A stretch of DNA of 64,000 nt from Nyssa sinensis (Eukaryota > Streptophyta > Magnoliopsida > Cornales > Nyssaceae), in NCBI GenBank assembly GCA_008638375.1, contig CM018041.1:16090716-16154715 (forward strand), in the 5' to 3' direction. The notes beneath the pieces are model-generated. The model did no database searches, was not told the DNA's origin, and saw only the letters and a program-made list of their open reading frames with translations. The translations under genes were made by a program, and so were the position numbers. Shown here piece by piece: positions 48,101 to 58,199 of the stretch (within the stretch, counting starts at the first letter, position 1; every line of letters begins with the position of its first letter).

Positions 48101-49283
48101 ACTGAATCCTCAACAGCCCTATGGCATGCATGACCTCTCTTCTTTTTCTTCAGTTCTTTCCTCTTCCTTCACTTTCTCTCTCTACCCGAATCCCACATGC
48201 ACACACTTACACTTAAGGCTGTTCAACCATACACATAAGCACACTATTATAGGCCAACACCATCATCTCACACAGCTCCTCATGCACACTAGTCGCACAG
48301 CACACACTCATTATTCTTTCTTTCACATACAACCCCTTCCCCTAGATAGATCACCATCATTAGGTTTTATATATACCTTTATATATATATGTACATATAG
48401 CTGCATGAAGGGTGATTGGTGGAGGAGGGTGGTGGCCAATAAGATGCTGCCACCTCATTTTGAGTGTGCTAAATTTTTTAACTTTGGTTGGATAGATGCA
48501 TATATCCTATGCATTATATAGTACAAAAGTGCATGTAGCCTAAGTGGCTTTCTTTTTGGGTTTTTGGTTTCTTTTTATTCTTGGTTTAGGGTTCAAGTCC
48601 CTTGGCCTCCTTTGTGCCTCATTTTTACTCTTTTACTCCTCTTATGCCTTGTTTGACATTTTGGGTACGTTTCTTAAATTTTCAAAATTTGCATTTTAAT
48701 TTCCTTAAAGCCCCTTGATATTCTTACCTCATTTTTTTTTCTTGCATGCTTCTTCTTCATGTTATTAATTTTATTTTCACGCGTTCCATCATGTCGAGTT
48801 TAAGCCGAAAACACATTATTTTTATCAAGGAATTCTCATTTTACTTGTATTCTTTGATTTCGTAATTTCGCGATCTAATCAGCTTCCATAGCCTTCAGTG
48901 TCTCGTCTTGATATATTTAAATGTATTTTATTTATTTTAAAAGTCCATCATAATTATCAGAATAATTCTAATTAAACGCGCTCTCTTTGTGCGTCATGCT
49001 AATTTTTCTCAAGTGCACTAATTTTCTACATTTATCGAGGTGTATAATTCTTCAATTTACACTTGTCGTTATTTCCTATCGAATCATTGCCCTTGGCATT
49101 ACATTGCATTTTTCACATCGGTCATCTCTAATTTAAACTTAATTATTTACGACATTTATATCTTTATTTTTGTATTGCAAGTCATTAGTCATATCTAGCG
49201 TTGCCGATGATCATCAAGAAAATTAACTTATGATAATCGTCATTATCATTAATTTCTTTGCTTAATTGGGTCGTCGTGTTATA
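45115..49283 (-). repeat. LARD-like element, 5' LTR (copy D, 4169 bp)
   Basis: In plus orientation TGTCATGACTCACAACCC to GGGTCGTCGTGTTATA (terminal CA changed to TA). Full-length partner of copy C. The frames at 46102-46326 and 38622-38846 (minus) are the same chance ORF in both LTRs; I see no known domain and no start or stop conservation beyond the shared ancestry. Confidence 0.88.
48536..48600 (+). ncRNA. tRNA-like module (A and B boxes) in LTR D
   Basis: TAGCCTAAGTGG and GGTTCAAGTCC, 54 bases apart, match the LTR C module almost exactly. Confidence 0.4.
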
Positions 49284-50508
49284 CAATATTGAGATATATC
49301 AAATGGATGTAAAGACAGCTTTCTTAAATGATAAATTAGATGAAGAAATATACATGGAACAACTCGAAGGGCTTATTGTTCCAGGTCAACAAAGAAAATT
49401 TTGTCAGTTTGTTAAATCTCTTTATCGATTAAAACAAGCGCCAAAGTAGTTCCATGAGAAATTTGATAGTGTAATAATGTCAAATGAGTTCAAAATCAAT
49501 GAGTGACAAATGTTTATATGTCAAGAACACCGAAATGGTTTTGTCATTGTTTGTCTCTATGTTGATGAAATACTCATTATGAGTAGTAATAATGAAGTCA
49601 TTAGAGCTACTAAGAAAATGTTAAACAATAATTTTGACATGAAGGACTTAGGTGTTGCCGATGTTATACTTGGAATAAAAATCTTTAGAATATCGGATGG
49701 ACTGCTATTATCTCAATCACATTACATTGAGAGAATACTCAAGAAATTTAAACAAGATGATAGCAGTCCAACGAGAACACCTGTAGATGTAAATCTACAC
49801 TTATTTAAAAATAATGGAACAAACATATCACAACTAGAGTATACGCAAATAATTAGCAGTCTAATGTATGTGATGAATTGTACACATCCAAACATAGCTT
49901 ACGCTATCAAAAAATTGAGTAGATACACTAATAATCCTAGTTCGGACCATTGAAAGGCAATAATTAGGGTTTTGTGGTATTTGAAATACACTCAAAACTA
50001 TAGATTTCACTACTCAAGATATCTAGTAGTACTTGGAGGATATTGTGATGCAAAATGGATATCCGATACCAAAGACTCAAAGTCCACAAGTGGTTATTTG
50101 TTTACACTTGGTGGTGGAGCTGTATCATGAAAATCTTCTAAACAAACTTGCATTACTAGATCCATAAAGGAATCTGAGTTTATTGCACTTGATAAAGCTG
50201 GTGAAGAAGCTGAGTGGCTTCGTCACTTCCTTGAAAATATTTCAATATGGCCAAAACCTGTGCCCGCTATCCATATTCATTGCGATAATCAATCAGCGAT
50301 TGGTAGGGTACAAAGTCACATGTATAGCGGTAAGTCTCGACATATTTGTCGAAAACATAATACTATAAAATAACTACTCTCTAATGGTATTATGACCATT
50401 GAATACATAAGGTCAAAAGATAGCATTGCGAATCCGTTAACCAAAGGTTTGACTAGAGAGCAAGTGAATAAATCATCGAAGGGAATGAGTTTAAAACCTA
50501 TGCACTAA
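49284..50508 (+). pseudogene. Copia pol remnant, part 3: RT core and RNase H
   Basis: NIEIYQMDVKTAFL and SLYRLKQAPK are RT landmarks. The catalytic motif reads LYVDEILI, where copia elements normally have YVDD, so the second Asp is lost. FDMKDLGVADVILGIKI, QLEYTQIISSLMYVMN and AYAIKKLSRYTNNPS follow. RNase H is recognised from [36 protein letters not shown] and HIHCDNQSAI. It ends with SKDSIANPLTKGL and GMSLKPMH before TAA at about 50506. At least six in-frame stops are present (e.g. after QAPK and SSDH). Confidence 0.88.
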
Positions 50509-51092
50509 TAGTCTCCATAATGGCAACCCAACCTAGCTGGCTGGAGATCCCAAGATCTAGGTTTAAAGGGATAATCGAATTGTGTGTGACTCAATGAGAT
50601 CACTATGGAGAGAAAATCTCTTACTCATTCCTATGAAAAGAATAGTGATGCCTACAACGTTGAATAAGATAAGTTAAGGTTTTAATGATTCTTATACCTT
50701 ATTAAATACAAGTGGGATATAGCAAGATACTTTTAATAAGAAATCACCTATGTGAGTGTGAACTGGGTTGATTCTATGAGAATGATAATGGTTAAATTCT
50801 CTAGGAACACTCGTGAAACTAGGAATTGTTTAGGATCAAAATGAACACAATCATGAGAACTAACTGTGTTCGGAAATATTCTGTGTGAATATTATTGTCT
50901 TGGTTTACACAAACAGTTGAACAGTTCAAGATATCATGTTCACTGATTAACCAATAACCTTGATAATATTTCACATGGAAAGGTTCAAGGCCACAAGTTA
51001 TCTTTCTCTATAAAGGAGATTTCCAAATGAACTCTTTTAGTGTCTGCATGTCATTTGCATGACTTTCAGTCAATTTCATTCATGTGGGGGAT
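50509..51092 (+). other. Copia 3' untranslated region and polypurine tract
   Basis: Non-coding sequence after pol, starting TAGTCTCCATAATGGCAACC, as usual in this copia group. It ends in the purine tract GTGGGGGAT (51084-51092) just before the 3' LTR. Confidence 0.7.
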
Positions 51093-52276
51093 TGTTAGAA
51101 ATAATGGATTTTTTTAGCTTAATTTTTTGGTTATCTTTGAACTAACATTAAAGTAGGTCGCACATATTAATTTTTGTAGGTCCACATGAAAATGTGTTCT
51201 CCTTCATGAGAAGATTAAGATCATGTATTGGGTTGCTTAAAACCATTAAGGAGTGAATGAGAATTTGCCTCCAAACATCACTACTTGAAAATCGTAACGA
51301 AAGCTTGAAACTTGTGAAAAGTTCGTGTTTCACATAGAAGGGGTACAGGGCTTTTAAAGAGTATATATACAATTACCTTAAAGAAGGTTTGAGCCCTTAG
51401 GGGTACCCAAGTTTTGTGGATGAGGGAAGACCTAAGACATGCTTAGTTCACTACAAGCACGCGTGCCTCGCCCCGAACTTGGCCAAGTCGGATTTGGGTT
51501 TGAGTTTTGGCCCGCTGTGTATATATCTTTTTAGGAAAAATTCATTTAAAATAATTTTTCAAAATGTTGTTGTTTCTGTTACTATTAGAAGCAGTCTGAA
51601 ACGCTGTCGTTTTGCGATTGCATTTGGTTTTGGTTTAAATCCAAAACAACGTCGTTTTGTGATTACCTTTAGTCTGAATTTTGATTGAATGAGCATTTTC
51701 TTAATTGGGCATGACTGTATCTATTTACCATAAACAGATACAACCAAAGCTTCTTGCATGTACCAAACATGCACGAAAGAGTCTATATAAACACCACCGC
51801 ATTTAACATTCATTGATCGAATCATATTCATACATTCTATGCGTCAGTTTTCATAGAGTCTGAGAGAGAGTTGAAGTCACAACACTAGTTCGCCGAACGC
51901 ACAAGTTAGAACTGTTTCTACTGTGCGTGTTGATCATTGTATCCTGGAAAACATCGTTCACAGGCTCATTAGCACCATTGCGAGGGACGAATTTACTTTA
52001 AGGACATTGTGTTAAACACAAGTCTTGATCACTGTATTTATCTATTTTTCTAGAATTCTGTAAGTCCATTATTACTGTACAGTTTTCAATTTCTATATTG
52101 TTTACTGTCTTTAATACTGGAAAAAATTTCTGTCTCAATTTTCAAATTTTGTTCCAAAACATTTATACAAATTCTGTTCGTAAATCTTTTACTATTTTTT
52201 TATAAACAGTTTACTATTTTCTAAAAGGGTTTATGTACTTAGGAATTAAATATTGTTTAAAGTATTGATTGATTGA
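51093..52276 (+). repeat. Copia 3' LTR (full length, about 1.18 kb)
   Basis: It starts TGTTAGAAATAATGG. Its first about 205 and last about 260 bases match the 5' LTR. The middle 715 bases (51300-52014) are absent there. The right end is placed where similarity to the 5' LTR stops; the terminal CA is not preserved. Confidence 0.78.
51784..51793 (+). promoter_or_regulatory. TATA box of the copia LTR
   Basis: TATATAAACA lies in the middle of the 3' LTR, in the segment deleted from the 5' LTR. Confidence 0.55.
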
Positions 52277-53319
52277 GAGCATTATTGTATTTGTATATTT
52301 TTTTTATACTTTAGTGAATTTGGCATGCACAACTAATAAAGAAAAGTGTCTTGATTCACATTGAAAAGTGTGCAGGGAAATAGGAAAAACAAAATTAACT
52401 ACAGTTAAGGTAGTAAAAATAGATAATAACATGTGAATTAACTAATTAGAGGATGATCAGAAATAGAATAGAGTATTTAGATAAGACTTATGTAACCGAC
52501 TTTAAATAATTAAGATAGAATAAAATTGTCATTTATTTAAAGAAAATTTATCAACTCCTTTATAATTTTTAAAAGGTACCTCCTAAATTTCTTTTTGCTG
52601 ATTAAAAAAAAGGAATATATGCAATAAGGGGAAAAAAAATCTTAGGGTACCAGCAATGTTCATCAAAATGGCTCGTATCTGTTATAATTTGTAAAATAAC
52701 TTAATATTACTAGCTAAAAGCAATTATTTAGTGTTGATTTTGCTTAAGGGATGAGACTTATCATTTGATTATTTTGTATCTGCTTAAATAAATTAATATT
52801 ACACTCATTTGGTGGACCATCAACACAAAAATAAGCTAAATTTGATGATTTTATATAGCCCAAAACTTTCCTTTTCCATGCATTTATGCTGATTAATTCC
52901 ATCCTATAATATCTTGCCCAACTTTTCATGGCTGCTATGCTAACACAATTTTAATGGGACATATATACTTGACCATAAAGTAGTGCTATACATACAAACT
53001 GATTTTTCTCAACGCGCACAAACACACACACACACACACATATTTATTTATTTTTTAACAAAAGGCTTGTATTTATAAGTAAAAAAAATGAATTTTGTTT
53101 AATGTGTACATATTTCAAGTGGCAGTTTTGCAATGTATTTCAAAAATATTAATTTCTCTTGAACTTCCAAGCCAAATTTAAAAAATAAAATAAAATCTCT
53201 TCAACTCACATTTGTTTTTATGAAGTGGAAAACCTCCAAGATTTTTTCTATAAAAGAATATTATAAACTCTCTATCACTGTGTGTGTGTGTATGCCTTAA
53301 TAATATTGTAAATTTTAAA

Positions 53320-53356
<37 letters not shown>

Positions 53357-53487
53357 CGTATCTTAGTTTTCTAAGTGTAAGATATAAATATAAAAACACA
53401 TGTACTAAATATTGTAGCTTCTTGCTTGTAGGACGGGTTGGCTTAATCAAAAAGTCGACAAAGCATTTACTCTCAACTTAAAAATAA
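52277..53487. other. AT-rich intergenic DNA with microsatellites, no gene
   Basis: Holds (CA)n near 53025-53040, (TG)n near 53278-53290, and a (CA)n/(TA)n pair near 53322-53355. Short frames across them (e.g. 53284-53481, 53178-53450) are repeat artefacts. The 52744-52929 minus frame has no recognisable domain. Confidence 0.5.
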
Positions 53488-53645
53488 AGTTTCAAATTTT
53501 GTTTATTTATAATATAATCAAATTAGAAGTCTAAAATTAATAAAATTCTAAATCTATAAAATGTTACAAATTTTATGTATTTATAGTATAATTAAATTAG
53601 AAGTCTAAGGTTAATAAAAATTCAACTCTATAAAAAAGATTCCAA
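53488..53645 (+). repeat. 78-bp imperfect tandem duplication
   Basis: CAAATTTT.T.TATTTATA followed by AAATTAGAAGTCTAA occurs at about 53492 and again at about 53570. Confidence 0.65.
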
Positions 53646-53794
53646 AAAAAAAAACTTTATTTCTATTAATAGAGTTTTTTTATTACTATCGATTTAGATT
53701 AAAAAAAAAGTTATGTAAAAATTTTATTATTAGAGTTTCATTCAATATATATATTTCTCTTATTGAAAAATAATTAAATTTTATATTACAAAAA

Positions 53795-54060
53795 TAAATA
53801 TAATATATAAAAGAAACAAAATAAAAAATTATAATAATATTATAAAAAATCTCATTTAAAATTGTCACTTTATTAATTTATCCCGTCATTTATATTGAGT
53901 CGCCCTCCATTAAGATACTATTATGTAATATATAATATATATAAAAGAAAAAAAATAAAAAATTATAATAATATTATAAAAAATCTCATTTAAAATTGTC
54001 ACTTTATGAATTTAGCCCGCCATTTATGTTGAGTCGCCCTCCATTAAGATACTATAATGT
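53795..54060 (+). repeat. 134-bp tandem duplication
   Basis: The unit contains ATAAAAAATTATAATAATAT, then CATTTAAAATTGTCACTTTA, then GAGTCGCCCTCCATTAAGAT. It occurs at 53795-53928 and again at about 53929-54060 with few mismatches. Confidence 0.8.
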
Positions 54061-55906
54061 GTTTACAGTCACATAAGTCTCTTTTGTTTCCTAAAAATAA
54101 TTGTTGTTGATGGTTATGATGAAACCTTGTGCTTTTTTTGCCTTGTATCATTATCCCCCTAAAAATTATTTGAAAAGACAACTCCAGTTTAGCATGAGGG
54201 TGAATGCTATGGCCTCCTGCTTCTCTCTAACGTAGAATAAGTGGTTGAAGATATCTTGAAGTAAGTGGGAATGCAAATAATTAAATTAAAGTTAATTTTT
54301 TTTTAGTGAAAATAGTCACCTCTATATATTTATATTCAAAATCATCTGATTTGAGACGATCAAACAAATCACACATGAGGCTATTCAAGTCTCAATTTTT
54401 CAGTTTTTAAGCTAAATTTCTTTCTTTAGGTCTTCGATTTGATGTAATTAGATTTTGTTTTACTATTTATAATAAATTTTAGATTTATATTTATTTTGTC
54501 TAAGAAATTCTAAAATAAATTCTATTTGCGACTATATTTTTCTTATTTAATATAGTTTTTAATTCTAAAAAAAGTCTCAATTTTTATTTATTAAGAATTT
54601 TTCTCTTTATGAATGAAGAATCCCTTTATTTATTGATTACTAAAAAGAAATTTTTACACTTTCGTGTTGTGTTACTTTCTCTGCTCCTATGAGCTTTTGT
54701 GGTTAGGGTTTGGTGGTGGTGGGCGATGGCAAGCTGGTCCACAATGTTTGGCCTTGTGAAGAGCCATTTGTCCTTTGTTCTTCATTCATTGAATGGTCTG
54801 GATCCATATCTGCTACTCAATTGTATATGAACTATTTTTTAAATTACACATCTCACTTGTCATCTCTGTCGTAGGGTTGTTCAGGTAAATGTATAGATAG
54901 GGCACACATAATGCATGTATGTAGGTAACATGATCATGTGGTGACCTGACAGCAACACGTGCTGTGATAAGGCAGCATGCATGGTGATAGTAAATATAAC
55001 TAATAGAAAATATAAATAATAAAAAACTTTGATTAAGTACTTTAAATAATAGTATTTCTACATGTACTTAAAATAAAAGTTATCGAATTTTTAGGTGTCC
55101 AATGTCACAACTTTTATTTAAATTTAAAATGAAATTGAACTTAGTTTTTCATTAATTTCAAAAAGAAAAAAACATCTCCCTTTAAATAATATATGATAAA
55201 GGGATGATTCAAAAAGAAAACAGAAGGCCAGGGAAAAACTGGAACTAAGGTGAAAAGAAAACAGAAGGTCAGGAAAAATGGAACTAATTAAGATAAACGG
55301 ACTAGTAGTGAATCATTTCTTGGAATGTTTAGAAGATAGGATTGGAGGAGGTGGGATTTGCACTGCCTATATATGATTAGTGGTTTAGGGTGTAGTTGAG
55401 TTTGATGTATATATTCATGTGAACAGACAGTGATTGCCTTATTGGCATGGCTTTATTAATTTATATTTTTTTAATTTTGGCTAAGAGCCTAAGACTAAGA
55501 AAAGGGCTAGCTAGTTTAGGTACTGTAATCTTTCACGGTTCATGATTGAACTGGCGCTAAGACAATACGACAAGTTACTAAAGCTGAATCTCATCTCTTC
55601 TCATGAAGTTGATTATTCTGTTAGGTTGACTTGCAGACCTGGATAACCTAATTCAAAAGCATGTCAAGTTAAAAGGTCGACTCAAACATTAAATGAATAA
55701 AGTAATTGTTTAAACACCATCAATTACAGAAGTTTAAAATTTGATGTGTCTACATTGTTATCCAAATTAGAAGTTTTGAGTTTAGTAAAATTCTAACTGC
55801 ATAAGGTAGGTTCTATAAAAACTTTAAGAAAAAAATTTTAATTTTATTATTAGAGTATTATTCAATTACGTAAAAACTTTATTATTAAAATTTTATTTAA
55901 TATATG
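54061..55906. other. Intergenic DNA, no gene recognised
   Basis: AT-rich; no frame with a known domain on either strand. A near-repeat of about 35 bases (AAAGAAAACAGAAGG.CAGG) occurs at about 55212 and 55252. Confidence 0.5.
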
Positions 55907-56472
55907 TGATGTATCATAAAATAAAAGATCAATTCGAAACGTAACACGTGTATGTACAAAGTTTTTTCAAGTACAGACCAAGAAAGATTCTGCTATCCCG
56001 ATCAGACAAACACATAGGGTTTAGAGGTACTTTGTTCAGAATGGTACAAAAACCTCCAACCCTGCCTCTAGAGCATATGGGATGCCGATCTACTCATCAC
56101 AATCCTCATGGCAAGGATAGTAAGGTATCTACAGAAATGGGTTTCGAACTGGTCACTACCTTCCATATTATACCAACCTCAGAATAAGAAAACATAGTTT
56201 AATATGACAACTACTAACTTTGGATATCTTCAAATCCTTATTTTTATGACTCCTAATCCTACTTAACTTATGAAATCTACAGGGTATAAATAAGACCATA
56301 AGGTACGCTTTTAATTTATGTTCAACTATTCCTTCTAATTACAGTCTTTTTAGTTTACTGACTTTATCATTAGAGCAGCTACCACCGGAGCCTTCCCGGT
56401 GATCCTCTGATATCAAATTCTTGACAGGTAGCAAAGGACGGAAAGCCCCTCTGATCAGAAAGAGCAACACCA
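55907..56472 (+). repeat. Tat copy 2, 5' LTR
   Basis: It starts TGATGTATCATAA and ends AACACCA. It aligns with the copy 1 LTRs but is about 100 bases longer, owing to inserted sequence near 56000-56150 (its start is more diverged than its end). TATAAATAAG is at 56285-56294. Confidence 0.78.
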
Positions 56473-56475
56473 ATT

Positions 56476-56488
56476 TGGTGCCGTCTGT
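56476..56488 (+). other. Primer-binding site, Tat copy 2
   Basis: TGGTGCCGTCTGTGGGA begins three bases after the LTR, the same core as copy 1. Confidence 0.6.
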
Positions 56489-56562
56489 GGGAAAGACAAT
56501 CATTCTTGCTAACCTTTCCTTCGAAAGCAACAAATCCTTTGTCATTTTCATCCAAAAAGGCA

Positions 56563-58130
56563 ATGGCTCTCAATCTTTGTCCTAGAAAGAATCCCTAAAA
56601 TCAGCCTTTTACTAGGAGAGGAAGGGGGCAAACACCCAATCACTTGCAACAACAGCTTGATCGGATTCAACGACAATCTGATCAGATGCAGGAACAACTC
56701 ATTGCCATGTCACAAGCTCTGGCTTCGTTGGCCTAGGGCTAGCGAAGCAATATTCCTCCTCCAACTACCAAAAGTGCTCACGGAGGAGTTCAGCCTCCCG
56801 TCACTACCACAAACGGAGGATCCCCCAACGAGGAGTTGCCCAACGTGCAATCGGTACACCCCCATAGTACCACTCATATAGGGGCTGATCCCTAGACGTC
56901 AACAGTTGTAGGGAGAAAGATGCCCACTTTTTACCCAACTGTCCATTACTAAAGCAAAATGGGGATTCCTACTCCCGTGGCCTCGGGAGCCAATCCATCC
57001 CCACAGGAATTCCAGCCCCTAGAGGCACTGGCCTCTCTAGTCCTGGGAGGGCAGCACCCTCCTACCAATATCGGACGAACTCATCCCCCGAATCAAGCGT
57101 CTAAAGGTGCAAGATAGGGTCAACAGCAGGTCCCAAACCCACAACAAGTCTTGCCGAGAGTCTCTCAAAGGGCAGAAGAGATAGTAGACTCCCAAGAACA
57201 GATCATCTTTACCAGAGGGTTCCACGCCCCTCTAAAGCAAGACGAACTAGGAAAGTTGCTCGAGAGGTTCTCCACACCATTCACCTCTGCCATAATGACA
57301 AAGGAGCAGCCAAAAAAGTTTGTTGTACCAAAATTCACCCTCTACGATGGGTCTGAGAACCCTAAGGACCATCTATCTCACTACCAGCATACAATGGCTC
57401 TACATCGGGCTATTGACGCCTTCATGTGCCGAACTTTTATGACAAGCCTCAAGGGTACTGCTCTGAAGTGGTTCCATAACCAGTAGAAAGTTAAGGAAAG
57501 TGCCAAAATTCCTGTTAACTGTGAAGCAAGCAAAGGGAGAATCATTTTAGGAGTATATTGTTCGTTTTAATACCGAGCTCATGGAGATAACTGATTGCAA
57601 CCCAAGCTTCCTAGTGACAACTCTTACCTCTGGCTTAGGGCTTGGACGCTTTCAAGATTCTTTGACCAAGAATCCTCTCGTCGACATGGTGACACTCACA
57701 GAATGGGCACGAAATTACATCAATCTTGAAGATACGAAAATGTCTTTCTAAAAGGCAAAAGAACAAGCTCAGAAGGATGAGCAAGTTTAAAAAAGGGACA
57801 CTAACACTAATAGGAAAAGGATTAAGAGCCTTGACAAGAAAGCAGGATCTAAAGCCTAGAATAATCCTAATTCTGGAAGGTACAAAACTTTTACCCCTCT
57901 GAATGCCTCTCTCACTCATATATTCCAACAGATCCAGACCTGTGAGAACTTGAAGTGGCCAGAGCCACTACAAAGCAATCCCAACACAAGAAATCAAAAT
58001 AAGTACTATGATTTTCCCAAAGAGCACGGGCACACCACCGACGAATGCAAAGCTCTTAAGCAAGAGATAGAAAATCTCATCAGAAGAGGATGATTGAGAG
58101 AGTTTGTCCAACAGGACGGGAAGCAGAACC
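56563..58130 (+). pseudogene. Tat copy 2 gag remnant
   Basis: The ATG at 56563 (MALNLCPRKN) is soon followed by a stop. The best part is the open frame 57151-57486 with the gag core KKFVVPKFTLYDGSENPKD and MTSLKGTALKWFHNQ, ending at TAG. Further pieces to about 58110 are in shifted frames and match copy 1 (YYDFPKEHGHTTDECKALK-like in the right frame). It is better preserved than copy 1 but not intact. Confidence 0.82.
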
Positions 58131-58199
58131 CCCGTGACGATAGACCACTGCAAAGAAGGCAAGAATAGAGGCTTGATCAAAGAGAAGTTTGAAACGATC

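Larger units (their letters stand above)
37654..49283 (-). mobile_element. LARD-like long-LTR retrotransposon without recognisable pol, complete
   Basis: Two direct LTRs (45115-49283, 4169 bp, and 37654-41814, 4161 bp) flank a 3.3-kb interior. On the minus strand the order is 5' LTR, primer site TTAGTATCAGAGC (one mismatch to the initiator-Met type), interior, polypurine tract AAGGAGGATAGGA, 3' LTR. LTR ends are TGTAACACCCCGACCC and GGGTCATGACA. Flanks TAATC/CAATA fit a decayed 5-bp duplication and restore the copia RT frame (IYN-LEIYQMDVK). The interior has no recognisable protease, RT, RNase H or integrase, only a gag-like start. Sizes fit the class called large retrotransposon derivatives. 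It would depend on a related autonomous element, possibly a Tekay/Del-type chromovirus. Confidence 0.85.
29553..52276 (+). mobile_element. Ty1/copia retrotransposon, decayed, with two nested insertions
   Basis: The LTRs at 29553-30019 and 51093-52276 begin TGTTAGAAATAATG. Between them on the plus strand is a copia-type order: gag (UBN2-like), CCHC knuckle, protease, integrase, then RT and RNase H. Integrase before RT is diagnostic of Ty1/copia. A purine tract (GTGGGGGAT) precedes the 3' LTR. The pol frame is cut twice, by a solo long LTR at 32080-36694 and by a complete LARD-like element at 37654-49283. Without these the element is about 6.5 kb. Many stops and an altered RT active site make it inactive. 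Flanking duplications are not clear. Confidence 0.88.

Noticed and set aside
48126..48521. 131-codon plus frame
   Set aside because: His/Ser/Thr-rich translation of LTR D; disrupted at the equivalent place in LTR C.
53178..53481. Frames with (Thr-His)n and (Tyr-Ile)n
   Set aside because: CA/TA microsatellite translations.
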